Of a stretch of DNA of 41,485 nucleotides, positions 22,812 to 34,215 are shown piece after piece. Within the stretch, counting starts at the first letter, position 1; the number at the start of each line of letters is the position of its first letter. The stretch comes from Apostichopus californicus (taxonomy: Eukaryota > Echinodermata > Holothuroidea > Aspidochirotida > Stichopodidae). Made by a program: the position numbers and the translations under genes. Below the pieces are notes generated by a model. It was not told the DNA's origin. It ran no database searches and worked only from the letters and a program-made list of their open reading frames with translations. The stretch is from assembly GCA_020650975.1 (NCBI GenBank), contig JAIPMN010002094.1, forward strand, positions 1 through 41,485, given 5' to 3'.

Positions 22812-23361
22812 TACTAGATCAGTGACTATCTGCTTTTCAGGCAATTAGGTTATTGCATTAACGTGTTTAGGACTGCTGTAGAAGAAGGAAGTGATACTGG
22901 TTGAAAGTGGGAGAGAGATGGACGGGGTAAACTCAGAGGTGTATGTCTCTGGATAATGGAGGCAGATTACCATATGTATCAGCAAACGTGAACAGCCCAT
23001 CTGTAGCAACATGAGCATTGAAGTGTAAGGTAATAAGTTAATGGGACTGGTGGAAATCGAAAAAGGGATGTTATTCCACACCCTGGGGTAGATGTGAGCA
23101 GATAACGTCATGTATGGAATTTATGGAAAGCCAATTGGGACTGTTGGGGGTATGCTGCTCACCAAATTGTTGACAGAAATAATATATTGTAACAGGCATG
23201 CACTGTCACTATAGCGGGGTGCCAACGATCGCTTACATTTAATAATACACACTAATATTGGAACTTCAACATCTTACTTCAATATAAAATTTGCATAGGA
23301 GAGGGACACAGGATTTCCCTTAGACCCCTACCCCACCCCCCTCGGGATGGACATCAGTTAT

Positions 23362-23470
23362 AATTTGTGTCCCCTCAGTATTGGAAATGTGAGTACGGGC
23401 ATGGCGCAGAGGTGGGGCGCGGAGCGGCTGGGTGGTGAGGGGTTTCAACCCGCTCATCTGGCAACTCGAT
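23362..23470 (+). repeat. Possible tRNA-like repeat fragment (unit 1; also 29320-29400)
   Basis: GGCATGGCGCAGAGGTGGGG resembles a pol III A box (TGGCNNAGNGG), and GGTTTCAACCC downstream is a weak B-box match. It is kept in both duplication units. Too degenerate for a tRNA gene. Confidence 0.25.
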
Positions 23471-24092
23471 TGCCTGCAAGCGAGAAACTAAAATGTTTGG
23501 AAGTCCTGGCAACTCAAGCGTTATTATCTGAAGGGTTAATATAGACGCACATTTCTTACTTACTTGCAGTCAACACAAAAATTACTCATACATTGGAAAG
23601 TACTGTCTAAATTGAGTATCTTTAACTTTCGGTTCATGTCTTCCCTGAAATCCATTTATTAAAACCACAAGGAACAACATGTATGGCATATATAGCTAAT
23701 CTGTAATGTAATACATTTAATTAACATGGTAAGATATTTTCATAATCTATTGTTTCATTTTAGGAATATAAATTTAGTGCTCTGAAACCTGGCGAGTACA
23801 ATAAATTGTAACAGGACCAGCGTGAGTTACTCATGCATTGTAATCATCATAATAATGATAATAATAAGAAAAGAAAACAAGCACGTATCTTGCCTCCATT
23901 TGTTACCGTATAGCTCTATCCAGTCTAGTTTTGGTAACCTATATACCCGCCTAAAATAAAAACTTGTGATCAACTTTAAATAAACGGTAATATTACCTAC
24001 TTTGATTGACAAAACGTAAATAACCGACTCGAAAAGCTGATTTGGCTCTATACAACTTATTAAGCTGCTTTGAAAAATAATCCTGCAGAAAA

Positions 24093-25973
24093 CTATCCAA
24101 ATACGACTCTTAGCAAATATGGCAAAAGATGGCGAAGGACTCGGCTGAGTAAGCGAAACGCTAACGAGGCGATAAATCGCCTCTGTGGTTCAGGCAAATC
24201 TTCATCTCTGTCCAATACGTCCTCTGCTCCTGCTGACAGCCCTTCCGATCTTAGATAATTCGTGATGTAGTTAGCAACTCGAAGATCTAACTCGTTATCG
24301 ATGTTACGTAATGGTCTGCTGTTTTCAGGAATCGGTTCAGCCAACCTCTCTGCTCCTACAAGTTCTTTTGTTGAGTCTTCCTCGTTAGGACGGAGTCGTT
24401 TGATGTAATGGTGCTTGTGGTACTTCTCTAACTTTGAAAGGTCTTTCCATACGTTACGCTCTTCCGGGCTCAATTCATTCATTCTCTGACTAGGATGATC
24501 TTCATGTTGGTCCAGTTTCTCTCTTTTGTTGAAATATTTCTCAATCAGGCCATTTGTAGGAATGTCGTCCAATCTTACATCTTTAGTATCACGTTGAACA
24601 GTTGTCGGAGACGAAGACACTAAAAATAGAAGGTAAAAAAATAGAAAAGAATAAAAAAGACACATGTCGAACCATTATCTTCACTTGAATCCACATTGGT
24701 AGAACCAAGAGCCGAGCAAGAGCAAAATCAGCGTGTAACAAAACTCCATATTAAAAAATGTATCGATTTACCTAATTCGTACCTAACCAACTAGGCCACG
24801 GGCGCTTCATTTTAATATAGGTATTGATTATTAATTAGTTATCATGTTATTATAGGCGATGTAGTGAAAAATAAGGAAACAATAACGGATATCTCAATGA
24901 AATTCTTGGTTGCATCTTTTTACTTATTTTCCTTGCAATGATTTGAGAATCCTTTGACAATCGTTCGTTTTTGAGCGATCGCTTTAGTTTTTAAATACAT
25001 ACATGCCTCATATAGTGCGATTGCATACACAATATATACTGTTTTCTATTTGCGCTAAAAGAATAAAGGTGAGAAAATAATACCATCGTTTCACGAATTT
25101 TTCGAAGTGTAAAGTAATAGTGCACGTTTGCAAATTCGTGGCATTTATAGACAGTTTACAACTTTTTACTTACAAACTTAATAGAGCCCGATATGACTAA
25201 TGAGTAAGGCAAGAGATAACACTGGCAATAAACTAGTCGTCAGTAACTTCTTTCATAGCTTCAATTGACAAACTTTATTTTGGTATTGTGATCCGTGAGC
25301 CGCTGTCTTAATGCTGAATATCACGTGACTTGACTTATGACTTTTTCTGACTTGCGAAAATGTCTTTGATCAACCATCAACCAGAGAGATAATCACGCGA
25401 ACAAGAACAATTGGACAAGCCTGTGTCTATGTCCTTGACGTTACTTAAAACGAGAAACATTTTAGGGACATATCCTAGGTTTTTAGGTACCAAATGATTG
25501 TATAGGTTATCCACATAACTTAGGTTAGACCCCTATAGTGATCACATAGGTTAGGCACAATTCCTAGATTAGACACCTATTATAAATGCACATATTATAT
25601 TGGCTAGACACTGTTTATCATATGTAAAGCACATGTAGTATTGGTTAGGCACACATTATATAGCCTAGTTTGCAATTAAGTAGGTAAGGTATACTATTCC
25701 ATGTAAGGCACTGATGCTAGACTTGGATATCGCTCTTAACTTTAACATCTAGATTAATAATGACGTAAAATAGGTTAGAACACAACTGCTTTCACAACAG
25801 TTAAAAGGAAAATGAGATTTATTAAGTTGAGTGAGCATTGGTTAAATCAGTAATGAGTTCGTGGGAAAATCTAAATATCATGTAAATCTGGAAAGAGAAA
25901 GAAAGGAAAAAGTATACTCACCACAAATCACACCAAGGAGAAGGACTATGCACGGTGAATATAATCGAAACAT
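24093..25973 (-). CDS. Secreted cationic peptide precursor A1 (putative antimicrobial/cytolytic helical peptide)
   Basis: Two exons on the minus strand, 25973-25922 and 24619-24093, giving about 192 residues. Exon 1 encodes the signal peptide MFRLYSPCIVLLLGVIC, then G|gtgagt (phase 1). The exon 2 acceptor is ttctatttttag|TGTCTTCG, and the junction makes Val. The propeptide starts SSSPTTVQRDTKD and is highly charged, with WKDLSKLEKYHKHH and an acidic run AEDVLDRDEDLPEPQ. It ends at the dibasic RR. The 27-residue remainder starts FIASLAFRLL and ends LLRVVFG: Arg at every third or fourth position, otherwise hydrophobic, final Gly for amidation. This is the layout of helical antimicrobial precursors (piscidin, clavanin, styelin type), but I recognise no named family. 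Translating through the intron gives a false hydrophobic start (MCLFYSFLFF). Function is inferred from architecture only. Confidence 0.82.
25470..25700. repeat. Degenerate GGTTAGACACCTAT repeat, unit 1
   Basis: Short interspersed units of the form AGGTTAGACCCCTATAGTTA and ATTGGTTAGACACCTATTAT. It corresponds to the longer array at 31490-31850. It lies inside intron 1-proximal upstream DNA of the A1 gene (between its exons). Confidence 0.7.
25922..25973 (-). CDS. Precursor A1 exon 1 (signal peptide)
   Basis: ATG at 25973-25971, 17 codons, donor TGTG|GTGAGT. The h-region IVLLLGVI is clear. The exon is conserved base-for-base at 32094-32145. The opposite strand carries a 90-codon open frame (25861-26133) that is only its shadow. 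An out-of-frame ATG lies seven bases upstream. Confidence 0.82.
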
Positions 25974-26047
25974 GTTGCATGGAGCTTTCAGAATTTCTTA
26001 TTGCTGGAAGACTTGCACCCGACTGTTGCTCGGAGATAAAATCAACT

Positions 26048-26060
26048 ACCTTTTATGTAA
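26048..26060 (-). promoter_or_regulatory. Candidate TATA element of precursor A1
   Basis: On the minus strand, ACATAAAAGG lies about 80 bases before the A1 ATG, with an AACAGTC initiator-like motif roughly 30 bases downstream. The same layout exists before A2 near 32220-32232. Positional inference only. Confidence 0.3.
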
Positions 26061-26133
26061 AAACAATCTGGAATTGATACGAAGAAGTTCCTTTATTATT
26101 TTGCAGGAGATGAAATATTTGGTAACAACTTGA

Positions 26134-28416
26134 ACTTACACCCGGTGAAGACTGACTGGTCGTATCACAATCAATCCGGGATTTTGAAGTATATCAAAAA
26201 TATGTAATTATAAAGAGTTTTTCTTTCAAGAGGTGGATCTAAAACTCGTTGCATTTCCTTCTACTGATAATTTACACCTTGAAACCCTCTCTACCAACAA
26301 TAATCAATTGATCTTAACCATATGTCCGGATGTCTGCTTAGCTAATCTTTCACTGTCAACGAGAGACATATTTAATTACGTACAGGCTAAGTGACAAAAT
26401 GAGATCACGGTACAATTTATTGATCCATAAACAAACAAAGACAGTGAAATATTATTTCTTTATAATACACATTTCTAATCCTTTGTTGTCACTGAAAACG
26501 TTGGAAACCTATACATCCAAGCATGAACATGCTGTACATATTAGAGGGTTAGAGCGTAAACTTTAAGTACATACACTCTCACCTACCACCCGTCCCCCCC
26601 CCCTCCCCCTCCGTACATGCGTCATATTACATCTTCCTAACACAAAGCACTACCGATTGCCAGCTTAGAGGAAACATGCTTGAGCTCCACCACTCCTGAT
26701 GTCAAAAATTGTTTTCGATTAAGACGTAGAGCTAAAGACATATAGTCTTTGGTAATTTGATACCACAGATAAGCCTTCTGCAAGATCGCCATTCAACCGT
26801 TACGTCATGCATGAAACATGAAAACCGTTAACCGCAACAAGCTTTTGTTGAATATACAATCTCCATTCCATTTCCCTAACATTGAGACTGATGTGACAAT
26901 GTGATCATGATGGTGCTATGTCTAAGTTTTATAACGATTCTTCAGCATGTTGCTTGAGGTTGGAAGGAGATGGGGAGAAGGAGGTAGGCGCAGGGAAGGG
27001 GGTTGGGGGGGGGGGAGTTTAACTCTACATCGCCTCCTGGATACGCGCATGCACATAGAAACATTGAACCACGACTTTCAACATGTATACAGAAATATAA
27101 GAACATAAGCTGATAGAAAATTGCAGGGATCATCTTGATATGCTTCCAGCTACCCGATACAGTCATACATTACGAATCATCAGATTCTCATCAGAATTCC
27201 TATAAATAATACTAGTCTGGACTGCTTCCCATAACGTTACCACAAATGAAGGGTGATTGGTACTCTCCATATGGATCAGTGGGTTGGAGGCTATCAAACA
27301 ATGAGGGTGAGGGGAGGCGGAAAGGGGGGTGGGCGGGAGTGATAAATTCGATAAGGTTTAGGGTCGTCACCAACAGATTTTGATTTTGTAGATGCCACGT
27401 TGGGACCAGAAGGGACACTGAAAATTTGCCTCAAATGTCACTTATTCTTTGATATGTTTTACTATGTCCTTAAAATCGCGACTTCTTAGGGAATTTTCCA
27501 GAATCTTTACGACTGTCTCGAATTTTTTGACTTGTCAGTTGACTTCTTTTTCTTTCGAAATTTCGACTTTTCATGACGAGAATTCCTGCCATATAAACTG
27601 TGCAAATTTCGCTGTTTTATCGAAATGTGTAGATTTGTCATTTTTCATTTGTCTCAGAGGAGGGTACGTGTGTAATAAACTGTTTTAAAACTGCGGTGGT
27701 TCCAATTCCTTTCTGCTTGTGTTTTCAAACATCGTTTCCATATGTTTCTCAACACGGTAACGACTTTAGTAGACAAAATATGGTCAATATCTAATAGAAA
27801 ACGTAATTGGTTTCGGTTGATCTTGATACCAGACTCGGAAAGGATGTAACAAAGGGAGGATGGAGTACTTCCGGAGGGAGAAGGGAGGAGGGAGGAGGGA
27901 GGAAGGGAGATGATCGACAAACAAATGAGAACTATGTTGGCTACCACGTACCACTGTCAGCCAGTCAGTTAGTCAGTTGAATTTTCGACTTGTGTTTTTA
28001 TACCTTTTTATAACTGTAAGTTTACGATATATTTCGGATGTTCAACAAAGGAAAAGAAAAGAAAACGTGAAAATGCCTATATTAATTGATTTGGTGGTAT
28101 GTTATATTACTGTTAACGTTGGGTGGTGGGACATTATTATATTAGTAAATGTTCATTACTGTGGCAAACCACAGAATGAAGATATGGCAGAAAATAATAA
28201 ATTAAAATATTGTTTTAGTATTACACCCAAGAAAAGGGATGGAAAGACTAAATCAAGAAATTAACAAGTAATTTTTGTCAGTATATTTCATTTCATTGTG
28301 CATGACAACTACTCTGCTGGTATGTAGTTCTACAACCTATAATACCATCACCAATTATATGATCATTACCCATTCGACTCTTATCAGGAGAAATCAATAA
28401 CGAGCTGCCAAAGATA
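26134..28416. other. Non-coding DNA between the A1 5' end and B1
   Basis: Conserved with 32306-34992 in unit 2. Contains C-rich (26593-26612), G-rich (26999-27018) and GGGAGGA (27870-27905) simple tracts that produce accidental open frames on both strands. I saw no further signal-peptide exon. Confidence 0.5.
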
Positions 28417-28713
28417 TCAACCAAGTACACGGAGGATTAGAGGCAGGAGAGCACGCAGAATTTTACCGACAATATGGAACGCCATCCTCCAGGAAAAGCG
28501 CCAACGGCGACGTTGCAAAGGAGTTAAATCTTCAAAACGGTCAGGTAGGTCTTCTCCTTCGTATTGCAGCCCCTTCATCTTTAAATCTCTGGCAACCATA
28601 TCAAATACTTTGCTACCAAAGTCGTCATCCAAGCTCAACTCTACGAGTCTCTCACTTAAAGCAACCGGAAGTCCTTGATCGTCAGAAATACTGACCCCGA
28701 GTTTTGTGTGCAT
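28417..28713 (-). pseudogene. Peptide precursor B1, 5'-truncated by the duplication junction
   Basis: Homologous to B2 exon 2 from ISDDQGLPVALSERLVELSL to the stop, including EDLPDRFEDLTPLQRRR, the helix starting WRFSWRMAFHIV and ending LILRVLG. The first part of the B exon (SPSNLKDTSERDFL to AHKVRG) and the signal-peptide exon are missing. Similarity to B2 stops near 28713 and unit-2 sequence starts at once. The apparent start MHTKLGVS is junction sequence without a signal peptide, so no secreted product is expected unless an upstream exon is recruited. The frame is intact and only a few residues differ from B2 (G/S, R/H, H/K), so the truncation is young or the region has been converted. Confidence 0.75.
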
Positions 28714-30072
28714 TTACACGGAGGATACTAGATTATCAGATTTGATTTTCAGGTAAGTAGTTGATAACATTAACGTGTTTATGACTACTATAGAAGAAGG
28801 AAGCGATACGGGTTGAAAGAAGAGAGAGATGCACGGGGTAAGGTCGGAGCCTTATGTCTCTGGATAAGGAAGGCATCAATCTATATGTATCGACAAAACG
28901 TGAACAGCCCATGAGCATTAAAGTGTAAGCTAATAAGTTAATGGGACTGGTGGAAATCGAAAGGGGATATTATTCCACACCCTGGGGTAGATGTGAGCAG
29001 ATAACATCATGTTTGGCATTTATGAAACGCCAGCTGGGACTGTTGGGTGTATGCTGCTAACCATACTGTTGACAGAAGTAATATATTGTAAAAGGCATAC
29101 ACTCCCACCATTGCGGGGTGCCAACGATGGCTGATGATATATTAATACACAATAATATTGGAAGCTTGTCTACACAACTGTAGTCGAAATAAAGTGATGT
29201 ATATGACATTATCATTTTGCATCTAAACCCTCTTACTTAAATATAAAATTCGCATACGAGTGGGGACACCGGAGTCCCCTTAGATCCCCCATTCAAGATG
29301 GACATAAGTTAATATTTGTGTCCCCTCAATATTGGAAATTTTAGTAAGTGCATGGCGCAGAGGTGGGGCGCGGAGCGGCTGAGTGGTGAGGTGATATAAC
29401 TTCTTCTCTGGAAACCCGCAAGCTTGAAACTAATTAGATTGGAAGTCCTGGTAACTTAAGCGTTATTATCCGAAGGTTAATAATGACTTAAATTTCGTAC
29501 TTTCTCGTGTCGTACAGTGAAAGTTTGCAATTAACACAAAAATGACTCCTGAAGCTACATTTGGAAAGTACTGTCTAAGCTGAGTATATTTAACTTTCGG
29601 TTTATGCTACCCAGAAATCCATTTATATTAAAACCACAAGGAACAACATGTAAGGCGTATATAGGTAATGTGTACTGTCATATATTTAATTTACAAGGTA
29701 AAGTATTAATTTTCATTCTCCATTGTTTCTCTCTCGAAACTAGAAATTTAGTGCTCTAAAACCGAACGAATACAATACAGTGTAAAAAACCACCGTCAGT
29801 TACTCATGTATTGTAATCATCATAATAATGATAATAATATGGTCCCTATGTTACGTTATAGCTCTTCACAGATCTAGTTAAGATATCATTGTCGATCAAA
29901 TACAAACGGTTGGAAAACTTGTGATGAACTTTAAATAAACGGTAATGTTACCTACTTCGATTGACAAAACATAAATAACCGACTCGAAAATCTGATTTTG
30001 CTCTACAACTTATTTAATTAAGCTACTTTGAAAATAGGGAAACTATAAGAAATGCTGTGAGCCTGAACGAAA

Positions 30073-32145
30073 CTATCCAAATAAGCTATGGACAACATGG
30101 TGCACGACACGGCCGAGTAAGTGAATCCCTAACCAGACAAGAAATCGTCTCTGTGGTTCAGGCAAATCTTCATCTCTGTCCAGTACGTCCTCTGCTCCTG
30201 CTGACAGTCCTTCCGATCTTAGAAAATTCGTGATGTAGTTAGCAACTCGAAGATCTAACTCGTTATCGATGTTACGTAATGGTCTGCTGTTTTCAGGAAT
30301 CGGTTCAGCCAACCTCTCTGCTCCTACAATCTCTTTTGTTGAATCTTCCTCGTTAGGACGGAGTCGTTTGATGTAATGGTGCTTGTGGTACTTCTCTAAC
30401 TTTGAAAGGTCTTTCCATACGTTACGCTCTTCCGGGCTCAGTTCATTCATTCTCTGACTAGGATGATCTTCATGTTGGTCCAGGTTCTCTCTTTTATTGA
30501 AATATTTCTCAATCAGGCCATTTAGAGGAATGTCGTCCAGTCTTACATCTTTAGTATCACGTTGAACAGTTGTCGGAGACGAAGACACTAAAAATAGAAG
30601 GTAAAAAAATATAGAAAAGAAAGAGAAAAAAACATATGTCGAACCATTATCTTCACTTAAATCCACATTGGTAGAACCAAGAGCCGAGCAAGAGCAAAAT
30701 CAGCGTGTCACAAAACTCCATATTAAAAATGTATCGATTTACCTAATTTCGTACTCGTGCCCTCCCCCTTTATATGCGGACAACCTAACCAACTAGGCCA
30801 TGGGCGCTTCATTTTACTTGAGGTATTGATTATTAATTAGTTATCAAGCTTTAGGCGATGTAGCGAAACATAAGGAAACAATAGTAGATATTTCAATGAA
30901 ATTCTTGGTTGCATCTTCTTACTTATTTTCGTTGCAATGATTTGAGAATCTTTTGACAATCGTTCGTTTTTGAGCGATCGCTTTAGTGTTCAATACATAC
31001 ATGCCTCATATAGTGCGATTGCATACACAATGGGTAATGTTTTCTATTGAGTTGAAAGAATAAAGGAGAGAAAAAATACCATCGTTTTCACGAATTTTCG
31101 AAGTGTAAGCTAATTGTGCACGTTTGCAAGTTTGTGGCATTTATATACAGTTTACAACTTGTGACTAACACACTTAATAGAGCCCGATATGACTAATGAG
31201 TAAGGCAAGAGATAACACTGGCAATAAACAAGTCGTCAGTAACTTCTTTCATAGCTTCAATTGACAAACTTTATTTTGGTATTGTGATCCGTGAGCCGCT
31301 GTCTTAATGCTGAATGTCATGTGACTGGAATGTGACTTGACTTATATGACTTTATTTGACTTGTGAAAAATGACTTTGATCAACCATCAACCATCAACCA
31401 GAGAGATAATGACGCAAATAAGAATAAAGGGACAAACCTGTGTCTATGTCCATGACGTTACTTAAAACGAGAAACATTTTAGGGACATATCCTAGGTTTT
31501 TAGGTACCTAGTGATCGCATAGGTTAGCCACATATCTTAGGTTAGACCCCTATAGTTACCACATAGGTTAGGCACATATCCTAGGTTAGACCCCTATAGT
31601 TATCACATATATGTTAGGCACATATCCTAGGTTAGACACCTATTATAAATGCACCTATATTCTATTGGTTAGACACCTATTATAAATGCACCTAATCTAT
31701 TGGTTAGACACCTTTCATGAAAGCACCTATTCTATTGGTTATACACCTGTTATAAATGCACATATTCTATTGGTTATAGACACCATATAGCCTAGATAAG
31801 GCACCTGTATAGTATGTTAGGCACAAATTCTATAATCTAGGTTGACAATTCAGTATGTAAGGTAAACTATTACATGTAAGGCACCGATGCTAGATTTGGA
31901 TATCTCTCTTAACTTTAACATCTAGATTAATAATGACGTAAAATAGGTTAGAACACAACTGCTTTCACAACAGTTAAAGGAAAATGAGATTTATTAAGTT
32001 GAGTGAGTATTGGTTAAATCAGTAATGAGTTCGTGGGAAAATCTAAATATCATGTAAATCTGGAAAGAGAAAGAAAGGAAAAAGTATACTCACCACAAAT
32101 CACACCAAGGAGAAGGACTATGCACGGTGAATATAATCGAAACAT
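30073..32145 (-). CDS. Secreted cationic peptide precursor A2 (His-rich, clavanin/piscidin-like mature peptide)
   Basis: Paralogue of A1 in the second duplication unit: exons 32145-32094 and 30587-30073, about 188 residues. The signal peptide is identical to A1. The propeptide differs at four positions only (T to L, K to N, L to I, Y to F). After the same EPQRR site the 23-residue C-terminus is quite different: it starts FLVWLGIHLLG, continues RVVHHVVHSLF and ends in Gly. Three of its His residues lie in the second half (HH and H), spaced as in pH-sensitive amphipathic helices such as clavanin A and piscidins. Terminal F-G would give a Phe-amide. The acceptor is tttctatattttttac...ttttag, as in A1. 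A minus-strand start at MDLSEDNGSTYVFF (30666) is an intron artefact. Activity is not shown by sequence. Confidence 0.82.
30742..30808 (-). mobile_element. tRNA-derived SINE head (unit 2; deleted copy in unit 1 at 24768-24808)
   Basis: On the minus strand GCGCCCATGGCCTAGTTGG then TTAGGTTGTCCGC contains an exact A box (TGGCCTAGTTGG) and a D-loop-like sequence; a degraded B box would lie in CACGAGTACGAAATTAGG. The same head in unit 1 lacks about 34 internal bases. It is likely a SINE remnant and not a tRNA gene, as no acceptor stem closes. Confidence 0.45.
31490..31850. repeat. Expanded GGTTAGACACCTAT repeat, unit 2
   Basis: The same motif as at 25470, with several more units (CATATCCTAGGTTAGACCCC, CTATTGGTTAGACACC). 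It accounts for much of the length difference between the A1 and A2 introns. Confidence 0.75.
32094..32145 (-). CDS. Precursor A2 exon 1 (signal peptide)
   Basis: Same 17-codon MFRLYSPCIVLLLGVIC exon as A1, with donor TGTG|GTGAGT. The flanking 270 bases are almost unchanged from unit 1 (one substitution gives K to T in the shadow frame), which points to a recent duplication or gene conversion. Confidence 0.82.
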
Positions 32146-33821
32146 GTTGCATGGAGCTTTCAGAATTTCTTATTGCTGGAAGACTTGCACCCGACTGTTG
32201 CTCGGAGATAAAATCAACTACCTTTTATGTACAAACAATCTGGAATTGATACGAAGAAGTTCCTTTATTATTTTGCAGGAGATGAAATATTTGGTAACAA
32301 CTTGAACTTACACCCGGTGAAGACTGACTGGTCGTATCACAATCAATCCGGGATTTTGAAGTGTATCAAAAATATGTAATTATAAAGAGTTTTTCTTTCA
32401 AGAGGTGGATCTAAAACTCGTTGCATTTCCTTTTACTGATAATTTACACCTTGAAGTCCTCTCTACCAACAATAATCAATTGATCTTAACCATATGTCCG
32501 GATGTCTGCTTAACTAATCTTTCACTGTCAACGAGAGACATATTTAATTACGTACAGGCTAAGTGACAAAATGAGATCACGGTACAATTTATTGATCCAT
32601 ACACAAACAAAGACAGTGAAATATTATTTCTTTATAATACACATTTCTAATCCTTTTTTGTCACTGAAAACGTTGGAAACCTACACATCCAAGCATGAAC
32701 ATGCTGTACATATTAGAGGGTTAGAGCGTAAACTTTAAGTACATACACTCTCACCTACCTCCCGTCCCCATCCCCTCCCCACCTCCGTACATGCGTTATA
32801 TTACATCTTCCTAACACAAAGCACTACCGATTGCCAGCTTAGAGGAAACATGCTTGAGCTCAACCACTCCTGATGTCAAAAATTGTTTTCGATTAAGACG
32901 TAGAGCTAAAGACATATAGACTTTGGTAATTTGGTACCACAGATAAGCCTTCTGCAAGATCGCCATTCAACCGTTACGTCATGCATGAAACATGAAAACG
33001 TTTAACCGCAACAAGCTTTTGTTGAATATACAATCTCCATTCCATTTCCCTTACATTGAGACTGATGTGACAATGTGATCATGATGGTGCTATGTCTAAG
33101 TTTTATAACGATTCTTCAGCATGTTGCTTGAGGTTGGAAGGAGATGGGGAGAAGGAGGTAGGCGCAGGGCAGGGGGTTGGGGGTTGGGGGGGGGGAAAGT
33201 TTAACTCTACATCGCCTCCTGGATACGCGCATGCACATAGAAACATTGAACCACGACTTTCAACATGTATACAGAAATATAAGAACATAAGCTGATAGAA
33301 AATTGCAGGGATCATCTTGATATGCTTCCAGCTACCCGATACAGTAATACATTACGAATCATCAGATTCTCATCAGAATTCCTATAAATAATACTAGTCT
33401 GGGCTGCTTCCCATAACGTTACCACAAATGAAGGGTGATTGGTACTCTCCATATGGATCAGTGGGTTGGAGGCTATCAAACAATGAGGGTGAGGGGAGGC
33501 GGGAAGGGGGGGGGGGGCGGGAGGGATAAATTCGATAAGGTTTGGTGTCGTCCCCAACAGATTTTTGATTTTGTAGATGCCACGTTGGGACCAGGAGGGA
33601 CACTGAAAATTTGCCTCAATGTCACTTTTTCTTTGATATGTTTTACTATGTCCTTAAAATCGCGACTTCTTAGGGAATTTTCCAGAATCTTTACGACTGT
33701 CTCGAATTTTTGACTTGTCAGTTGACTTCTTTTTCTTTCGAAATTTCGACTTTTCATGACGAGAATTCCTGCCACATAAACTGTGCAAATTTTGCTGTTT
33801 TATCGAAATGTGTAGATTTTT

Positions 33822-34215
33822 CTTGTCATAATTCCGACTTCATGTTGAACTTTTGAGAATCAAAAATGATTCCCTGGCACTCCTTTTTGCCACCCAAAGT
33901 GATCCAACTGAATTATTCAGCACTGCCATATAGAGTACAGCCCCTATAGGTGAAGAAGTGACTGCGGCAAAAATATTCTACCACCCCCTATACCACTGTC
34001 GAAGGTGTTGTATGGGAAGATTCCCCTCTAGTTACCCGGGTTACACGCCTATGTTTATTTATGTGTTAAGGGTATTAACGGGGAAAAGTTGCCTCTCAAG
34101 TAGTCCGTGGATGGTTTCAAGAAACAGCAATGAAGTAAACAGATGACGCTTGTTGTTAGTATACATTGGTATGGATTCTTAAACTGTGTTTCAAAATTTC
34201 GAGACTGAATTTTCT
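33822..34215. other. Block present only in duplication unit 2
   Basis: Unit 1 runs from GTGTAGATTT directly into TTGTCTCAGAGGAGGG (27628-27662), whereas unit 2 has about 390 extra bases between GTGTAGATTTTTCTTGTC and TTCTTGTCTCAGTGGAGGG. TTCTTGTC occurs at both edges, which fits either an insertion with a short target duplication or a deletion between direct repeats in unit 1. No terminal inverted repeats were seen. Confidence 0.6.

Larger units (their letters stand above)
22812..28718. repeat. Segmental tandem duplication, unit 1 (about 5.9 kb)
   Basis: Matches 28719-35285 in order along its length. Examples: ACGTGTTTAGGACT at 22861 against 28773; the A exon 2 (24093 against 30073); the A exon 1 (25922 against 32094); a C-rich tract at 26590 against 32770; a G-rich tract at 27003 against 33180; and the B exon 2 3' part (28417 against 34993). 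Offsets grow from 5912 to 6576 because of indels. The left border lies near GTACTAGATCAG (about 22812). The right border falls inside the B1 coding exon. Confidence 0.9.

Noticed and set aside
25861..26133. Plus-strand protein conserved between 25861-26133 and 32033-32305
   Set aside because: Conservation follows from the segmental duplication; the minus strand carries a signal-peptide exon with a consensus donor exactly here.
27977..28264. Plus-strand open frame with hydrophobic start (MNFRLVFLYLFITVSL)
   Set aside because: The unit 2 equivalent is disrupted by frameshifts and stops near 34777-34830, so there is no sign of coding constraint.
33435..33775. Overlapping long frames on both strands around G-rich tracts
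   Set aside because: Poly-G/poly-P compositional frames over simple repeats, not conserved in frame between the two units.
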